A stretch of DNA of 64,000 nt from Streptomyces fungicidicus (GCF_003665435.1 NZ_CP023407.1:1612001-1676000), one strand, 5' to 3'; numbered from the stretch's first letter, positions 24,972-33,069 are shown. Translations and numbers: made by a program. Notes: a model not told the origin generated them from the letters alone.

Positions 24972-26069
24972 ATGTCCGCGCAACCGCACGACGCACTGCC
25001 GATCCGGCTCAACGTCGACGACAGCGACTCCCCGTCCGATGTCGTCGACGCGCTGTTCCTCGGCCGCTTCGCGACGGGCGAGCAGCCGTACTCGCACGCC
25101 GTCAACATCGACCGCGTGCGCTCCGGCGCGAGCCTGCTGCCCGCGGGCGCGCGGGTGCTGCGGCTCGCCAGGGACGACGACCGCAGCGCCACCCTGGCCG
25201 AGGGCGACGGCTGGACGCTGCTGGTCTCCCGCTGGAACCGGGGCGCCGACGTCACGGTCACCGCGATCAGCGAGGAACTGGCGGCGCTCGTCCTTGAGGA
25301 AGCCACCGAGGGCGCGGCCGACGAGCCCGAACCGCAGCCGGAGAACGTCACCATGGGCTTCTGGTACGTCTCCCCGCGCCGGGGTCCGCACCGCACCACC
25401 CGGCAGATCTCGGCGGGCACCTGGGAGGAGGTCCGGCCCAACTACACCGCGCCGGTGGCGGACGCGATGGACCGCCTGATGAAGACCACGCCCGAGGACA
25501 TCTCGGGCCGGCTGCTCCTGCTGCACGGCCCGCCGGGCACCGGCAAGACCTCCGCGCTGCGCACGCTGGCCAGGTCCTGGCGGGACTGGTGCCAGGTGGA
25601 CTGCGTCCTGGACCCCGAGCGGCTGTTCAGCGACGTCGGCTATCTGATGGACATCGCGATCGGCGAGGAGGACGCGGCGGGCAAGGGCCGCTGGCGGCTG
25701 CTGCTCCTGGAGGACTGCGACGAGCTGATCCGCGGCGAGGCCAAGCACACCGCGGGTCAGGCCCTGTCACGGCTGCTGAACCTGACGGACGGTCTGCTCG
25801 GCCAGGGCCGCAACGTCCTGGTGGGGGTCACCACCAACGAGGACCTGGAGCGCCTGCACCCGGCCGTGGTCCGCCCGGGCCGCTGCCTCGCCCGGATCGA
25901 GGTGGGCAGGCTGACCCGTGCGGAGGCGGTGGGCTGGCTGGGCCACGAGGACGGCGGCGTCGGCCGGGAGGGCGCGACCCTGGCCGAGCTGTACGCCCTG
26001 CGCCGGGGTACCTCCCCGACGTCCCTGCCGGAACCCCGGGGCGACGCGGAAGCGGGTCTGTACCTGTAG
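24972..26069 (+). CDS. AAA-type ATPase with DUF5925-like N-terminal domain
   Basis: The product has 365 residues. The first about 170 residues resemble the actinobacterial DUF5925 region. An AAA core follows, with Walker A GPPGTGKT (186-193) and Walker B LLLLEDCDEL (about 243-252). VRPGRC in the sensor-2 area resembles Cdc48/FtsH-like AAA proteins. The ATG at 24972 has GATCAT 6 nt upstream, suggesting a leaderless start, so the GTG at 24954 is unlikely. It is alone in its unit with no protease or client nearby. Function unknown. Confidence 0.82.
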   Translation: MSAQPHDALPIRLNVDDSDSPSDVVDALFLGRFATGEQPYSHAVNIDRVRSGASLLPAGARVLRLARDDDRSATLAEGDGWTLLVSRWNRGADVTVTAISEELAALVLEEATEGAADEPEPQPENVTMGFWYVSPRRGPHRTTRQISAGTWEEVRPNYTAPVADAMDRLMKTTPEDISGRLLLLHGPPGTGKTSALRTLARSWRDWCQVDCVLDPERLFSDVGYLMDIAIGEEDAAGKGRWRLLLLEDCDELIRGEAKHTAGQALSRLLNLTDGLLGQGRNVLVGVTTNEDLERLHPAVVRPGRCLARIEVGRLTRAEAVGWLGHEDGGVGREGATLAELYALRRGTSPTSLPEPRGDAEAGLYL

Positions 26070-26084
26070 GTGTTTGATGGCCGT

Positions 26085-26858
26085 ATGACCCTGTTCGTCG
26101 GAACGTCGGGGTGGCAGTACAAGGACTGGCGCGGGGTGCTGTATCCGGCCGGGCTTCCGGTGCGGCTCTGGCTGGAGGAGTACGCGGCGCGGTTCGCCAC
26201 CGTCGAGATCAACAACGCCTTCTACCGGCTGCCGTCCCGGGAGACCTTCGAGTCCTGGCGGGAGCGCACCCCGCCGGGGTTCGTCGTCGCGGTCAAGGCG
26301 AGCCGGTATCTGACCCACGTCAAACGGCTGCGGGAGCCCGAGGAGCCGGTGGAGCGGCTGATGAGCCGGGCCGCCGGGCTCGGCGACCGGCTCGGCCCGG
26401 TCCTGCTCCAGCTCCCGCCCACGCTCCAGGCCGATCCCGCGCTGCTGCACGCCTGTCTGCGCCGCTTCCCGGAGTCGGTCCGGGTGGCGGTCGAGCCGCG
26501 CCATCCGTCCTGGTGGACGCCCGAGGTGCGGGCCGTGCTGGAGTCGCGGGGCGCGGCCCTGTGCTGGGCCGACGTCCTGGGCCGGCCGGCGACCCCGCTG
26601 TGGCGCACCGCCGACTGGGGCTACGTCCGCTTCCACCAGGGCCGCGCGCACCCCTGGCCGCACTACGGCCGCCAGTCCCTGCGCACCTGGCTCCACCGCG
26701 TCACGACCGCCTGGCCCCCGGAGGCGGACGTCCACGCCTACTTCAACAACGACCAGAACGCGGCGGCGGTGACCGACGCGGCCCTGTTCGCCCGCCTGGC
26801 CCGCACCACCCCCCGCCCCGTCCCCCGAACCCCCACAGCCCTGACCAACCCGCCATGA
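26085..26858 (+). CDS. DUF72 (YecE-like) family protein
   Basis: The product has 257 residues. It shows the family start FVGTSGWQYKDWRGVLYP and then EINNAFYRLPSRETF, FVVAVKASRYLTHVKRL and YAYFNND-like YFNNDQN near the end. The fold is a TIM-type barrel. The activity of the family is not firmly known. The ATG at 26085 follows TTTGAT by 6 nt, a probable leaderless start, and the gene lies 15 bp after the AAA gene. Confidence 0.9.
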   Translation: MTLFVGTSGWQYKDWRGVLYPAGLPVRLWLEEYAARFATVEINNAFYRLPSRETFESWRERTPPGFVVAVKASRYLTHVKRLREPEEPVERLMSRAAGLGDRLGPVLLQLPPTLQADPALLHACLRRFPESVRVAVEPRHPSWWTPEVRAVLESRGAALCWADVLGRPATPLWRTADWGYVRFHQGRAHPWPHYGRQSLRTWLHRVTTAWPPEADVHAYFNNDQNAAAVTDAALFARLARTTPRPVPRTPTALTNPP

Positions 26859-26878
26859 CAGCGGACCCCGCCCCCCCA

Positions 26879-26966
26879 GAGGCGCGGGGCTGAGTGGACA
26901 TGCGGCTCCGCCGCGCGGGCGCGACCAGCCACGACGCGCCCGCACCGGACGCGGCAGCCCCGCCCC
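26879..26966. repeat. dispersed Streptomyces intergenic repeat
   Basis: The stretch with GCGGGGCTGAGTGGACATGC, GGCTCCGCCGCGCGGGCGCG and ACCAGCCACGACGCGCCCGC matches, from memory, a short GC-rich element repeated between convergent genes in many Streptomyces genomes. It can fold into stems and lies between the DUF72 gene and the convergent GntR gene, so it may act as a terminator. Confidence 0.5.
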
Positions 26967-26980
26967 GACGGCGCCCCCGC

Positions 26981-27346
26981 TCACCGGTACACCGCACGCA
27001 GTGCGTCCCGCACCGCGGCCACCGCCTCCTCCTCCGAGCAGCCCAGCCGCCGCGCCCTCGCGGCGAACTCCTGCGCCGCCGAGGCCAGCTCCCGCTCCGC
27101 CGCCGCACCCGCCGCGGCGATCAGCGTCCCGTTGCGCCCCCGTGTCTCGATCACCCCGTCGGCCTCCAGCGCCCGGTACGCCTTGGCCACCGTGTTCGCG
27201 GCGAGGCCGAGCGTCTCGGCCAGTCCCCGCACCGTGGGCAGCCGGTATCCCACGGGCAGCGCGCCCGACCGTGCCTGCTCGGAGATCTGCGCCCGCACCT
27301 GCTCGTACGGGGGCGTGCCGTCGTCGATCCGGATCTTCAGGGTCAC
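26981..27346 (-). CDS. GntR family regulator (YtrA-like)
   Basis: The product has 121 residues from the GTG at 27346, with GACAAT 6 nt upstream (leaderless). A compact winged helix (PPYEQVRAQISEQARSGALP, then YRLPTVRGLAETLGLAANTV) is followed by a short helical dimerisation tail, the size of the YtrA subgroup. YtrA-type proteins often control neighbouring transporter genes, but here the divergent neighbour is an acetyltransferase. Its target is unknown. Confidence 0.88.
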   Translation of the reverse strand: MTLKIRIDDGTPPYEQVRAQISEQARSGALPVGYRLPTVRGLAETLGLAANTVAKAYRALEADGVIETRGRNGTLIAAAGAAAERELASAAQEFAARARRLGCSEEEAVAAVRDALRAVYR

Positions 27347-27417
27347 GGCCCGATTGTCGCGCACCCGGGCGGAAAATGAGAGGCGCCCCGGGCGCGGCCC
27401 CCGTAGCGTGCGCCTCC

Positions 27418-28347
27418 ATGACCGTCACCGTCCGCGATCTCCGCGCCGACGCCCGCGCCGACCTCGAGGGCTTCGCCCGTGTCCGGCACGCCGCGTTGCC
27501 TTTCCTCCTCGTCACCCCGGAGTCCCTGGTCCACGACCTGACCCGGCTCCACCCCGACGCCCACTACCGCCCGCTGGTGGCCGAGGCCGACGGCGAGGTG
27601 ATCGGCACGGCGCAGGTGCATCTGACCCACGAGAGCGCCGAGCCGGGCCAGGGCAACATCAACGTGTACGTGCACCCCGGGCACACCCGCCGGGGCGCCG
27701 GGACGCTGCTCGTGCGTGCCGCCGAGGAGCATCTGGCGGCGCACGGGGCGACCCGGCTGTTCGCCTGGGTGGTGGACCGTCCGGGCAACCGCGCCTTCGC
27801 GGAACGGCACGGCTACGGGGCGAGCCGCTCCGCCCATTTCTTCCGCCTGGACCTGGCGAACGGCGCCCTGCCCCCGCTCCAGGACCCGCCGCCGGGCGTG
27901 GAACTGCGCCCGGGCTCGGACTTCGCCGCCGACCCGCGCCCGCTGTTCGAGCTGGACGCGGAGACGACGGCGGACGAACCGAGCGACGTCGAAACCGAGT
28001 TCACGGACTACGAGGCCTGGCTGGAGGAGACCTGGCGGCACCCGCTGTTCAGCCCCGCGCTGACCACGGTGGCGCTGGTCGACGGCCGCCCCGCCGCGTT
28101 CACCGCGGCCCGCACGGACGGCGCCACCCGGTACGCCACGGTCATGACCGGCACCGCCCGAGCCCACCGCGGCCGGGGCCTGGCCAAGCTCGCCAAGAAC
28201 GACTCCCTGCATCGCGCCCGCGCGGCCGGGTACTCGGAGGCGTTCACGGGCAACGACACCGGGAACGGGCCGATGATCGCGATCAACAAGTGGTTCGGGT
28301 ACGAGATCTGCGGAACGGAGGTGCGGTATGTCCGCGCACTCGGCTAA
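27418..28347 (+). CDS. two-domain GNAT acetyltransferase
   Basis: The product has 309 residues. The N-terminal GNAT domain shows the acetyl-CoA loop HPGHTRRGAGTLLV. The second, weaker GNAT half has GTARAHRGRGLAKLAKNDSL and EAFTGNDTGNGPMIAINKWF, which is typical of tandem GNAT proteins from actinomycetes. It transfers an acetyl group from acetyl-CoA to an unknown amine. Its end overlaps the next gene by 20 bp, so the two are likely cotranscribed. Confidence 0.88.
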   Translation: MTVTVRDLRADARADLEGFARVRHAALPFLLVTPESLVHDLTRLHPDAHYRPLVAEADGEVIGTAQVHLTHESAEPGQGNINVYVHPGHTRRGAGTLLVRAAEEHLAAHGATRLFAWVVDRPGNRAFAERHGYGASRSAHFFRLDLANGALPPLQDPPPGVELRPGSDFAADPRPLFELDAETTADEPSDVETEFTDYEAWLEETWRHPLFSPALTTVALVDGRPAAFTAARTDGATRYATVMTGTARAHRGRGLAKLAKNDSLHRARAAGYSEAFTGNDTGNGPMIAINKWFGYEICGTEVRYVRALG

Positions 28348-28828
28348 CGGACCGGCCCGGGTGGAGGTCGTGCTCGTCAAGGCGGGGCGGATGAAGATCC
28401 GCTACCCGGCCGAACTCCTCGCCGACGACGGCGTCCGGGCCACCGTGCGCGCCCCCTGGGCGGGCGAGGGGGTACGGGACTTCGGCTTCGTCCGCTTCGA
28501 ACCCGGCGACATGTTCACGGAGCACTACTGGCGCGACCGGTGGTACTCGGTCAAGGAGGTCCGCGCCGCCGACGGCACCCTCAAGGGCCACTACTGCGAC
28601 ATCACCCGCCCGGCCGAGCTCTCCGCCGGCCGGCTGGTCGTCGAGGATCTCGACCTGGACCTGTGGGTCTCCGCGGACGGCGCCGACATACGGCGGCTGG
28701 ACGAGGACGAGTTCGCGGCGAGCGGTCTGCTCACCAGGGACCCCGAGGCGGCGGCCGCCGCGGTGGCCGCCCTCGACGAACTGGACGCACGGGCCCGCGA
28801 GGGCGGGTTCGGCGCGCTGCTGGCCTGA
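28328..28828 (+). CDS. DUF402 family protein
   Basis: The product has 166 residues. It shows PGDMFTEHYWRDRWYSVKEV and LKGHYCDITRPAEL, matching DUF402 proteins, some of which (FomD and relatives) hydrolyse nucleoside di- or triphosphates using a metal. The acidic VVEDLDLDLWV fits the metal site. The start ATG lies within the end of the GNAT gene. The substrate here is unknown. Confidence 0.82.
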   Translation: MSAHSANGPARVEVVLVKAGRMKIRYPAELLADDGVRATVRAPWAGEGVRDFGFVRFEPGDMFTEHYWRDRWYSVKEVRAADGTLKGHYCDITRPAELSAGRLVVEDLDLDLWVSADGADIRRLDEDEFAASGLLTRDPEAAAAAVAALDELDARAREGGFGALLA

Positions 28829-28838
28829 GCCCGCCGGG

Positions 28839-29459
28839 TCAGTCCGGGACCGCGACCACCGCGTAGCGCTCGTCGTCCACGTCCCGGCCCCAGAGCGCGC
28901 GGTCCCCGGACAGCGGCTGCACGCGCACCCGCCCGCCGAGCGGTGCCAGGAGGGCGGTGAGCCGGCCGGCGGATATGCCGACCGGGCTCACCGTCCCCCA
29001 CACCCCCTCGACCAGCACCAGCCGGCCTCCCGGCCGGAGCAGGTCGCGCCAGTGCCGCAGCGCCCGGTCCGGTTCGGGCAGCGTCCACAGCACGTGCCGG
29101 ACGAGGACCGTGTCGTAGCGCTCCTCACCGACCGGGGGTGCCGCCGCGTCGCCGACGAGGAACACGGCGTCCCGTCCGGCGAGCTTCTCCCGGGCGAGCG
29201 CCACCATGGCCGGGGAGCGGTCGACGCCGGTCACCCGGTGCCCCTGCCCCGCCGCGAGGAGGGCCAGGCTGCCGGTGCCGCAGCCGAGGTCGAGGACGTC
29301 TCCGGCCCGCTCGGGCAGCCAGTCCCGCAGCCGCTCGGCCCAGGCGGCGCGCACCTCGGGGTCGCGCAGCCCGTGGTCCGGCTCCTCGTCGAAGGAGGCG
29401 GCCGCCGCGTCCCAGTCGACACCGTCCGTACCCGTCCCGTCACCGTCTCGGATGGCCAT
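28839..29459 (-). CDS. class I SAM-dependent methyltransferase
   Basis: The product has 206 residues. The SAM-binding motif I is VLDLGCGTGSLALLAA, motif II region is VTGVDRSPAMVALAREKL, and post-motifs are DTVLVRHVLWTLPEPDRAL and LLRPGGRLVLVEG, as in UbiE/Methyltransf_11 enzymes. The ATG at 29459 follows CACTCT by 6 nt, suggesting a leaderless start. It is convergent with the DUF402 gene (10 bp apart). The substrate is unknown. Confidence 0.88.
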   Translation of the reverse strand: MAIRDGDGTGTDGVDWDAAAASFDEEPDHGLRDPEVRAAWAERLRDWLPERAGDVLDLGCGTGSLALLAAGQGHRVTGVDRSPAMVALAREKLAGRDAVFLVGDAAAPPVGEERYDTVLVRHVLWTLPEPDRALRHWRDLLRPGGRLVLVEGVWGTVSPVGISAGRLTALLAPLGGRVRVQPLSGDRALWGRDVDDERYAVVAVPD

Positions 29460-29597
29460 GACCCCAGAGTGACACCTCCCACTGACAATCGATTCGTGAC
29501 AGCGGCCACAGACAGAACGGGACCGATGAGGAACTCTCCCCCGAAAGGTCTGCCTCCGTGAGAACGCGGAACCCGGTGGACCCCGAAGGAGGCAGCC

Positions 29598-29732
29598 ATG
29601 CGCCGTGTCACCGTGCAGAAGCCCCCGAGGAAGAGCGACGCCCGCCGGGCCCGTGAGGAGGCCGAGGAACGTCCCGCGGGACGACCGGAGGTCCGCAAGG
29701 ACATCGCCCGCACCTGGTGGCCCGACGGCTGA
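29598..29732 (+). CDS. 44-residue basic protein
   Basis: The frame runs from an ATG with an excellent ribosome-binding site (GAAGGAGG, 5 nt before the start) to a TGA at 29730. The protein begins MRRVTVQKPPRKSDARRARE and ends DIARTWWPDG. It is highly charged, with no signal peptide or cysteine. The strong ribosome-binding site argues that it is translated. Function unknown. Confidence 0.6.
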   Translation: MRRVTVQKPPRKSDARRAREEAEERPAGRPEVRKDIARTWWPDG

Positions 29733-29752
29733 CCGCCCCCGCGGCACGGGGC

Positions 29753-29827
29753 TCAGCCCGGCCGCTCGCGGTAGTGGATCCGGTCGACGTCGGCGGCGAC
29801 GGCCGGGCGGATCCGCCCGTCTGTCAT
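29753..29827 (-). pseudogene. 24-residue remnant of a GNAT gene
   Basis: A short frame starting MTDGRIRPAVAADVDRI looks like the first strand and helix of a GNAT acetyltransferase, but it continues HYRERPG and stops. The rest of the domain is absent. It may be the relic left by a deletion, or a short peptide that resembles GNAT starts by chance. Confidence 0.4.
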
Positions 29828-30009
29828 GCCGCGCACGGTACCTACCTGATCCCAGCCTGAGCACTCCCTTAACGCGGCCATAAGGATCTCCCTCCGCGGC
29901 CTCGGACAGGCGATTTCACCGGTCAGGGGGGCTAGTTTCTGAGCCACCCCCACGGGATTCACCACCCCCCACCCCGATCCAGTGATCGTTGTCGAGGAGT
30001 TGCTGCCCC

Positions 30010-31059
30010 ATGCCCGCACGCCGCAAGGCCGCTGTCGCCGCCGTCGGTCTCGTCCCGCTCGCCCTGACCGGGCTGTCCGCCGCGCCGGCGTCCGCGCACG
30101 GTTCGATGGGCGACCCGGTCAGCCGGGTCTCGCAGTGCTACGCCGAGGGCCCGGAGAGCCCGGATTCGGCGGCGTGCAAAGCGGCGGTCGCGGCCGGCGG
30201 CACCCAGGCGCTGTACGACTGGAACGGCATCCGCATCGGCGACGCGGGCGGACGCCACCAGGAGCTGATACCCGACGGCAGGCTGTGCAGCGCCGGCGAC
30301 GACACGTTCAAGGGGCTCGACCTGGCCCGCGCCGACTGGCCGGCGACCAGCGTGAGCAGCGGCTCGTACACCTTCAAGTACCGCGTGACCGCCCCGCACA
30401 AGGGGACCTTCAAGGTGTACATCACCAAGCCGGGCTACGACCCGTCGCAGCCGCTGGCCTGGGACGACCTGGATCTCGCGAACCCGGTGGCGACCTCCAC
30501 CGACCCCGCCGCGTCGGGCGGCTTCTACACCTTCTCCGGGGCCCTCCCCGAGCGCTCCGGCAAGCAGCTGCTGTACGCGGTCTGGCAGCGGTCGGACAGC
30601 CCCGAGGCCTTCTACTCCTGCTCGGACGTCACGTTCGGCGGCGGAGCCCCGGCGGCCGGAGCGGGGGCGGGCGACGGTGCCGCCGCCGACTCGGGCGACA
30701 CCCCCGAGGAGGCCGCCGTCCCCGCGCCCACCGCCTACGCCCCGTCCGAGGAGCAGATCGAGGACGGCGCCGCGAAGTCGACCGTCGAGAACCACGGGCA
30801 CGGCGACGACGACCCCGCCACCACGGCGGAGCCGGCCGCGGCGGACGCCGGCGCGGACGGAACCGGTGCCGTCGCCGGTGACGGCACCACCGACAACCGG
30901 CCCACGGCGGCCGGCGCTTCGCGGAATCTCGCGGAGACCGGCGGCGACGGCAACACCGCGTACCTGATGATCGGCGGCGCCGCGGCGCTGGCGCTCGGCT
31001 CGGCGGCGCTGTTCGCCTCCGCCCGCCGGCGCACGGCGGGCGCCCGGCACGGCCGCTGA
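30010..31059 (+). CDS. cell-wall-anchored AA10 lytic polysaccharide monooxygenase
   Basis: The product has 349 residues. The signal peptide ends ASA just before H30, the N-terminal copper-binding His of the mature enzyme; H130 (in APHKGTFKVYITKPGYD) is the second brace ligand. After the catalytic domain (to about 215) comes an acidic Ala/Pro-rich spacer. The sortase signal LAETG (about 307-311), a membrane helix and an Arg-rich tail close the protein. LAxTG is the class E sortase signal in Streptomyces. The enzyme should oxidatively cleave chitin or another glycan while attached to the wall. ATG at 30010 has GAGGAG upstream. Confidence 0.92.
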   Translation: MPARRKAAVAAVGLVPLALTGLSAAPASAHGSMGDPVSRVSQCYAEGPESPDSAACKAAVAAGGTQALYDWNGIRIGDAGGRHQELIPDGRLCSAGDDTFKGLDLARADWPATSVSSGSYTFKYRVTAPHKGTFKVYITKPGYDPSQPLAWDDLDLANPVATSTDPAASGGFYTFSGALPERSGKQLLYAVWQRSDSPEAFYSCSDVTFGGGAPAAGAGAGDGAAADSGDTPEEAAVPAPTAYAPSEEQIEDGAAKSTVENHGHGDDDPATTAEPAAADAGADGTGAVAGDGTTDNRPTAAGASRNLAETGGDGNTAYLMIGGAAALALGSAALFASARRRTAGARHGR

Positions 31060-31067
31060 ACCGGCTC

Positions 31068-31104
31068 GGGGCCCTGTCCGGCGGCTCAGGCCGGACAGGG
31101 CCCC
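31068..31104. terminator. bidirectional hairpin terminator
   Basis: GGGGCCCTGTCCGG (31068-31081) pairs perfectly over 14 bp with CCGGACAGGGCCCC (31091-31104) around a 9-nt loop, between the convergent LPMO and lipase genes. Confidence 0.8.
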
Positions 31105-31128
31105 TGGGCGTTCCGTCGCCCGCACGGG

Positions 31129-31989
31129 TCAGCTGAAGGCGGAGGCGCAGGTGGTGGGCCTGGCGTGGGCCGGGTCGAGGGCGTTGGCCACCTCGTGGAA
31201 GGCGACCCGGTCGAACAGCCCGATCGCCAGGTGCTCTGACAGGTCGAGCGGGCACAGGTCCTGGAGCAGGACGTTGCGCACGTTCGGCCCGGTCAGATAG
31301 CCGCTGCGGTAGGGCGTGACCACCTCGTCGTACCGGGTGGCGATGACGGTGTAGCGGACGCCGGGCACGGTGTCGCCGCCCGCGTTGAGCTTGGTGAGGA
31401 AGGCCGAGCCGGCGATCTGGTCGGCGAGTGCGGGGGTGGCCTCGCTCAGCAGGTCCTCCGCGCCGGGGAAGTGGGGCAGCAGCCGGGTGAGGCCGTTCAG
31501 GGTGGTGCCGTGGTTGCTGGGGGCGATGCCGACCAGCGCGTTCACCTCGTCGGCTCCGCCGAGGAACCTGAGGTAGTAGCGCGGCATCATGCCGCCCTGG
31601 GAGTGGCCGACGATGTCGGTCTCGGCGGCGCCGGTGGCGGCGAGCACCTTGTCGACGAAGGCGTCGAGCTGTTCGGCGGACTTCTCCGTGGGGCCGAGGC
31701 CGTGGAAAAGGGGGACGCCGGGAAGCTGTCCGTAGTCGAGGGAGTAGACGCAGTAGCCGCGGGCCTTCAGATAGGGCGCGAGGCCCAGCCAGTTGTCGAC
31801 GGAGTTGCCGAAGGTGCCGTGGACCAGGACGACGGGGCGGGGATGCGCGGCGGAGGGCCTGCAGGAGTAGTCGTTCCAGCCGCTGGACGGCGCGCCCGCG
31901 GCCTGGGCGCCGGCGGCGGCGGGGAGGGTGACGCCCGCGGCCAGCAGCAGTGCGGCCAGCGGTCTGATCAGTCGCTTCCAGGGCAGCAT
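31129..31989 (-). CDS. secreted alpha/beta-hydrolase triacylglycerol lipase
   Basis: The product has 286 residues and a signal peptide (about 1-30). It shows PVVLVHGTFGN (oxyanion region), the nucleophile elbow VGHSQGGMM, an Asp region (TVIATRYDEVVTPY) and an Asp/His near LDLSEHLAIGLFD. This is the pattern of Streptomyces esterase/lipase class I or EstA-type enzymes. It acts outside the cell on lipid esters. The 176-bp leader contains a CRP-like palindrome. Confidence 0.9.
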   Translation of the reverse strand: MLPWKRLIRPLAALLLAAGVTLPAAAGAQAAGAPSSGWNDYSCRPSAAHPRPVVLVHGTFGNSVDNWLGLAPYLKARGYCVYSLDYGQLPGVPLFHGLGPTEKSAEQLDAFVDKVLAATGAAETDIVGHSQGGMMPRYYLRFLGGADEVNALVGIAPSNHGTTLNGLTRLLPHFPGAEDLLSEATPALADQIAGSAFLTKLNAGGDTVPGVRYTVIATRYDEVVTPYRSGYLTGPNVRNVLLQDLCPLDLSEHLAIGLFDRVAFHEVANALDPAHARPTTCASAFS

Positions 31990-32038
31990 CGGGTGATCTC
32001 CTTGCGACGCGGGGAAAGGGGTGGGGGTCCTTACGCCC

Positions 32039-32054
32039 TGTGATCCGGATCACG
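32039..32054. promoter_or_regulatory. CRP-like palindrome upstream of the lipase
   Basis: TGTGATCCGGATCACG contains a perfect 14-bp palindrome and fits the TGTGA-N6-TCACx pattern bound by CRP-family proteins. It lies 50 bp before the lipase start. Streptomyces Crp recognises GTG and CAC half-sites at this spacing as I recall, so Crp control is plausible but untested. Confidence 0.45.
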
Positions 32055-32165
32055 AGGATGCTGTTCACTCGTCAAGTTACGGGCGAGTAGCAAAAGGGGG
32101 AAGTTACGCGTCGGTAAAAACTTCCGGAGTCAACCGGCGGACGTGGGCGCGCCGCTGACAACAGG

Positions 32166-32612
32166 TCACCAAGCGGGACGGATCGCCCCGTTGGGCGCGA
32201 TACGCAGCAGCCGTTCCGCCAGCGCGCGCGTCTCCGCCTCCCCCAGCACCTCGCTCCAGGCCCGCACGGCCTCCGCCGCCGCCTCCTCGGCCGCCCGGGT
32301 GCAGGCCCACCCCGCCCCGGTCAGCACCACCAGCCGGGCCCGCGCGTCGCCGGGGTGCGGGCGCCGCTCGGCGTACCCCTTGCGCACCAGCTCGTCGACG
32401 AGCTGGCTCGCGGCCTGCTTGGTCACCCCGAGGTGGACCGCGAGGTCGGTGACCGTCGCGCCGTCCGGGGCGAGCCGGGCGAAGGCGAACCCGTGCGCGG
32501 GCCGTATCCCCTCGAAGCCACGGGCGACCACCCCGTCGTTGATGCGCCGGGTGAGCTCGCCCGCGACGGCGAGCAGGGCGGCGGACAGGGCCATGGCCTC
32601 GGAGTTCTGCAC
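32166..32612 (-). CDS. MarR family transcriptional regulator
   Basis: The product has 148 residues from the GTG at 32612; an ATG at 32594 is possible. The winged helix shows TVTDLAVHLGVTKQAASQLV and VRKGYAERRPHPGDARARLV, the classical MarR wing with its Asp-Arg pair. It is divergent from a cupin gene. A dense cluster of TTGAC/GTCAA half-sites lies between them, so it probably represses both. The ligand is unknown. Confidence 0.88.
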   Translation of the reverse strand: MQNSEAMALSAALLAVAGELTRRINDGVVARGFEGIRPAHGFAFARLAPDGATVTDLAVHLGVTKQAASQLVDELVRKGYAERRPHPGDARARLVVLTGAGWACTRAAEEAAAEAVRAWSEVLGEAETRALAERLLRIAPNGAIRPAW

Positions 32613-32628
32613 GGAGGAATTCAAGCAC

Positions 32629-32676
32629 CTTGACGAAATGGTCAAGGAGACTGACCATATGGTCAAGCTACTTGAC
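32629..32676. promoter_or_regulatory. nested operators between MarR and cupin genes
   Basis: CTTGAC-GAAATG-GTCAAG (32629-32646) has perfect 6-bp arms. TGACCATATGGTCA (32652-32665) is a perfect 14-bp palindrome. GTCAAG-CTA-CTTGAC (32662-32676) is a further inverted pair. Repeated TTGAC half-sites suggest several MarR dimers binding side by side over both promoters. Confidence 0.65.
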
Positions 32677-32694
32677 TACCGAGAGGTCCCCGTC

Positions 32695-33069
32695 ATGCCC
32701 GTGGTCCGCCCGTCCGACGCCGTCGTCCATGAGATGCACGGCGCCCGCTTCGTCTCGTACGCCGCCCCCTCGACCGGCAGCGAGGAGCTGTGCGCCTGGC
32801 GGGGCGAGATCCCCGCCGGGACCCGGGCGCCCGCGCACACCGTCAGCCGGGAGGAGATCTTCCATCTGCTCGCCGGCGAACTGCTGATCACCCTCGACGG
32901 CACCACCCACCGCGTCACCGCCGGCGACACGGTGATCATCAACCCGGGTGCGACCCTCGCCGTCGAGAACCCGGCCACCGAGGTCGCCGTCTCCTGGGTC
33001 ACCGCCTCCCGCGGCCTGGAGGCGACCCTGGCCGACGGCACGCGCGTCGTGCCGCCGTGGGCCAACTGA
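32695..33069 (+). CDS. small cupin protein
   Basis: The product has 124 residues from the ATG at 32695, with GAGAGG upstream; ATGs at 32638 and 32659 fall inside the operator. A single cupin barrel is seen, with PAGTRAPAHTVSREEIFHLL as motif 1 and GDTVIINPGATLAVEN as motif 2. It probably binds a metal and a small molecule, perhaps a quinone or aromatic compound given the MarR control. The reaction is unknown. Confidence 0.85.
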   Translation: MPVVRPSDAVVHEMHGARFVSYAAPSTGSEELCAWRGEIPAGTRAPAHTVSREEIFHLLAGELLITLDGTTHRVTAGDTVIINPGATLAVENPATEVAVSWVTASRGLEATLADGTRVVPPWAN

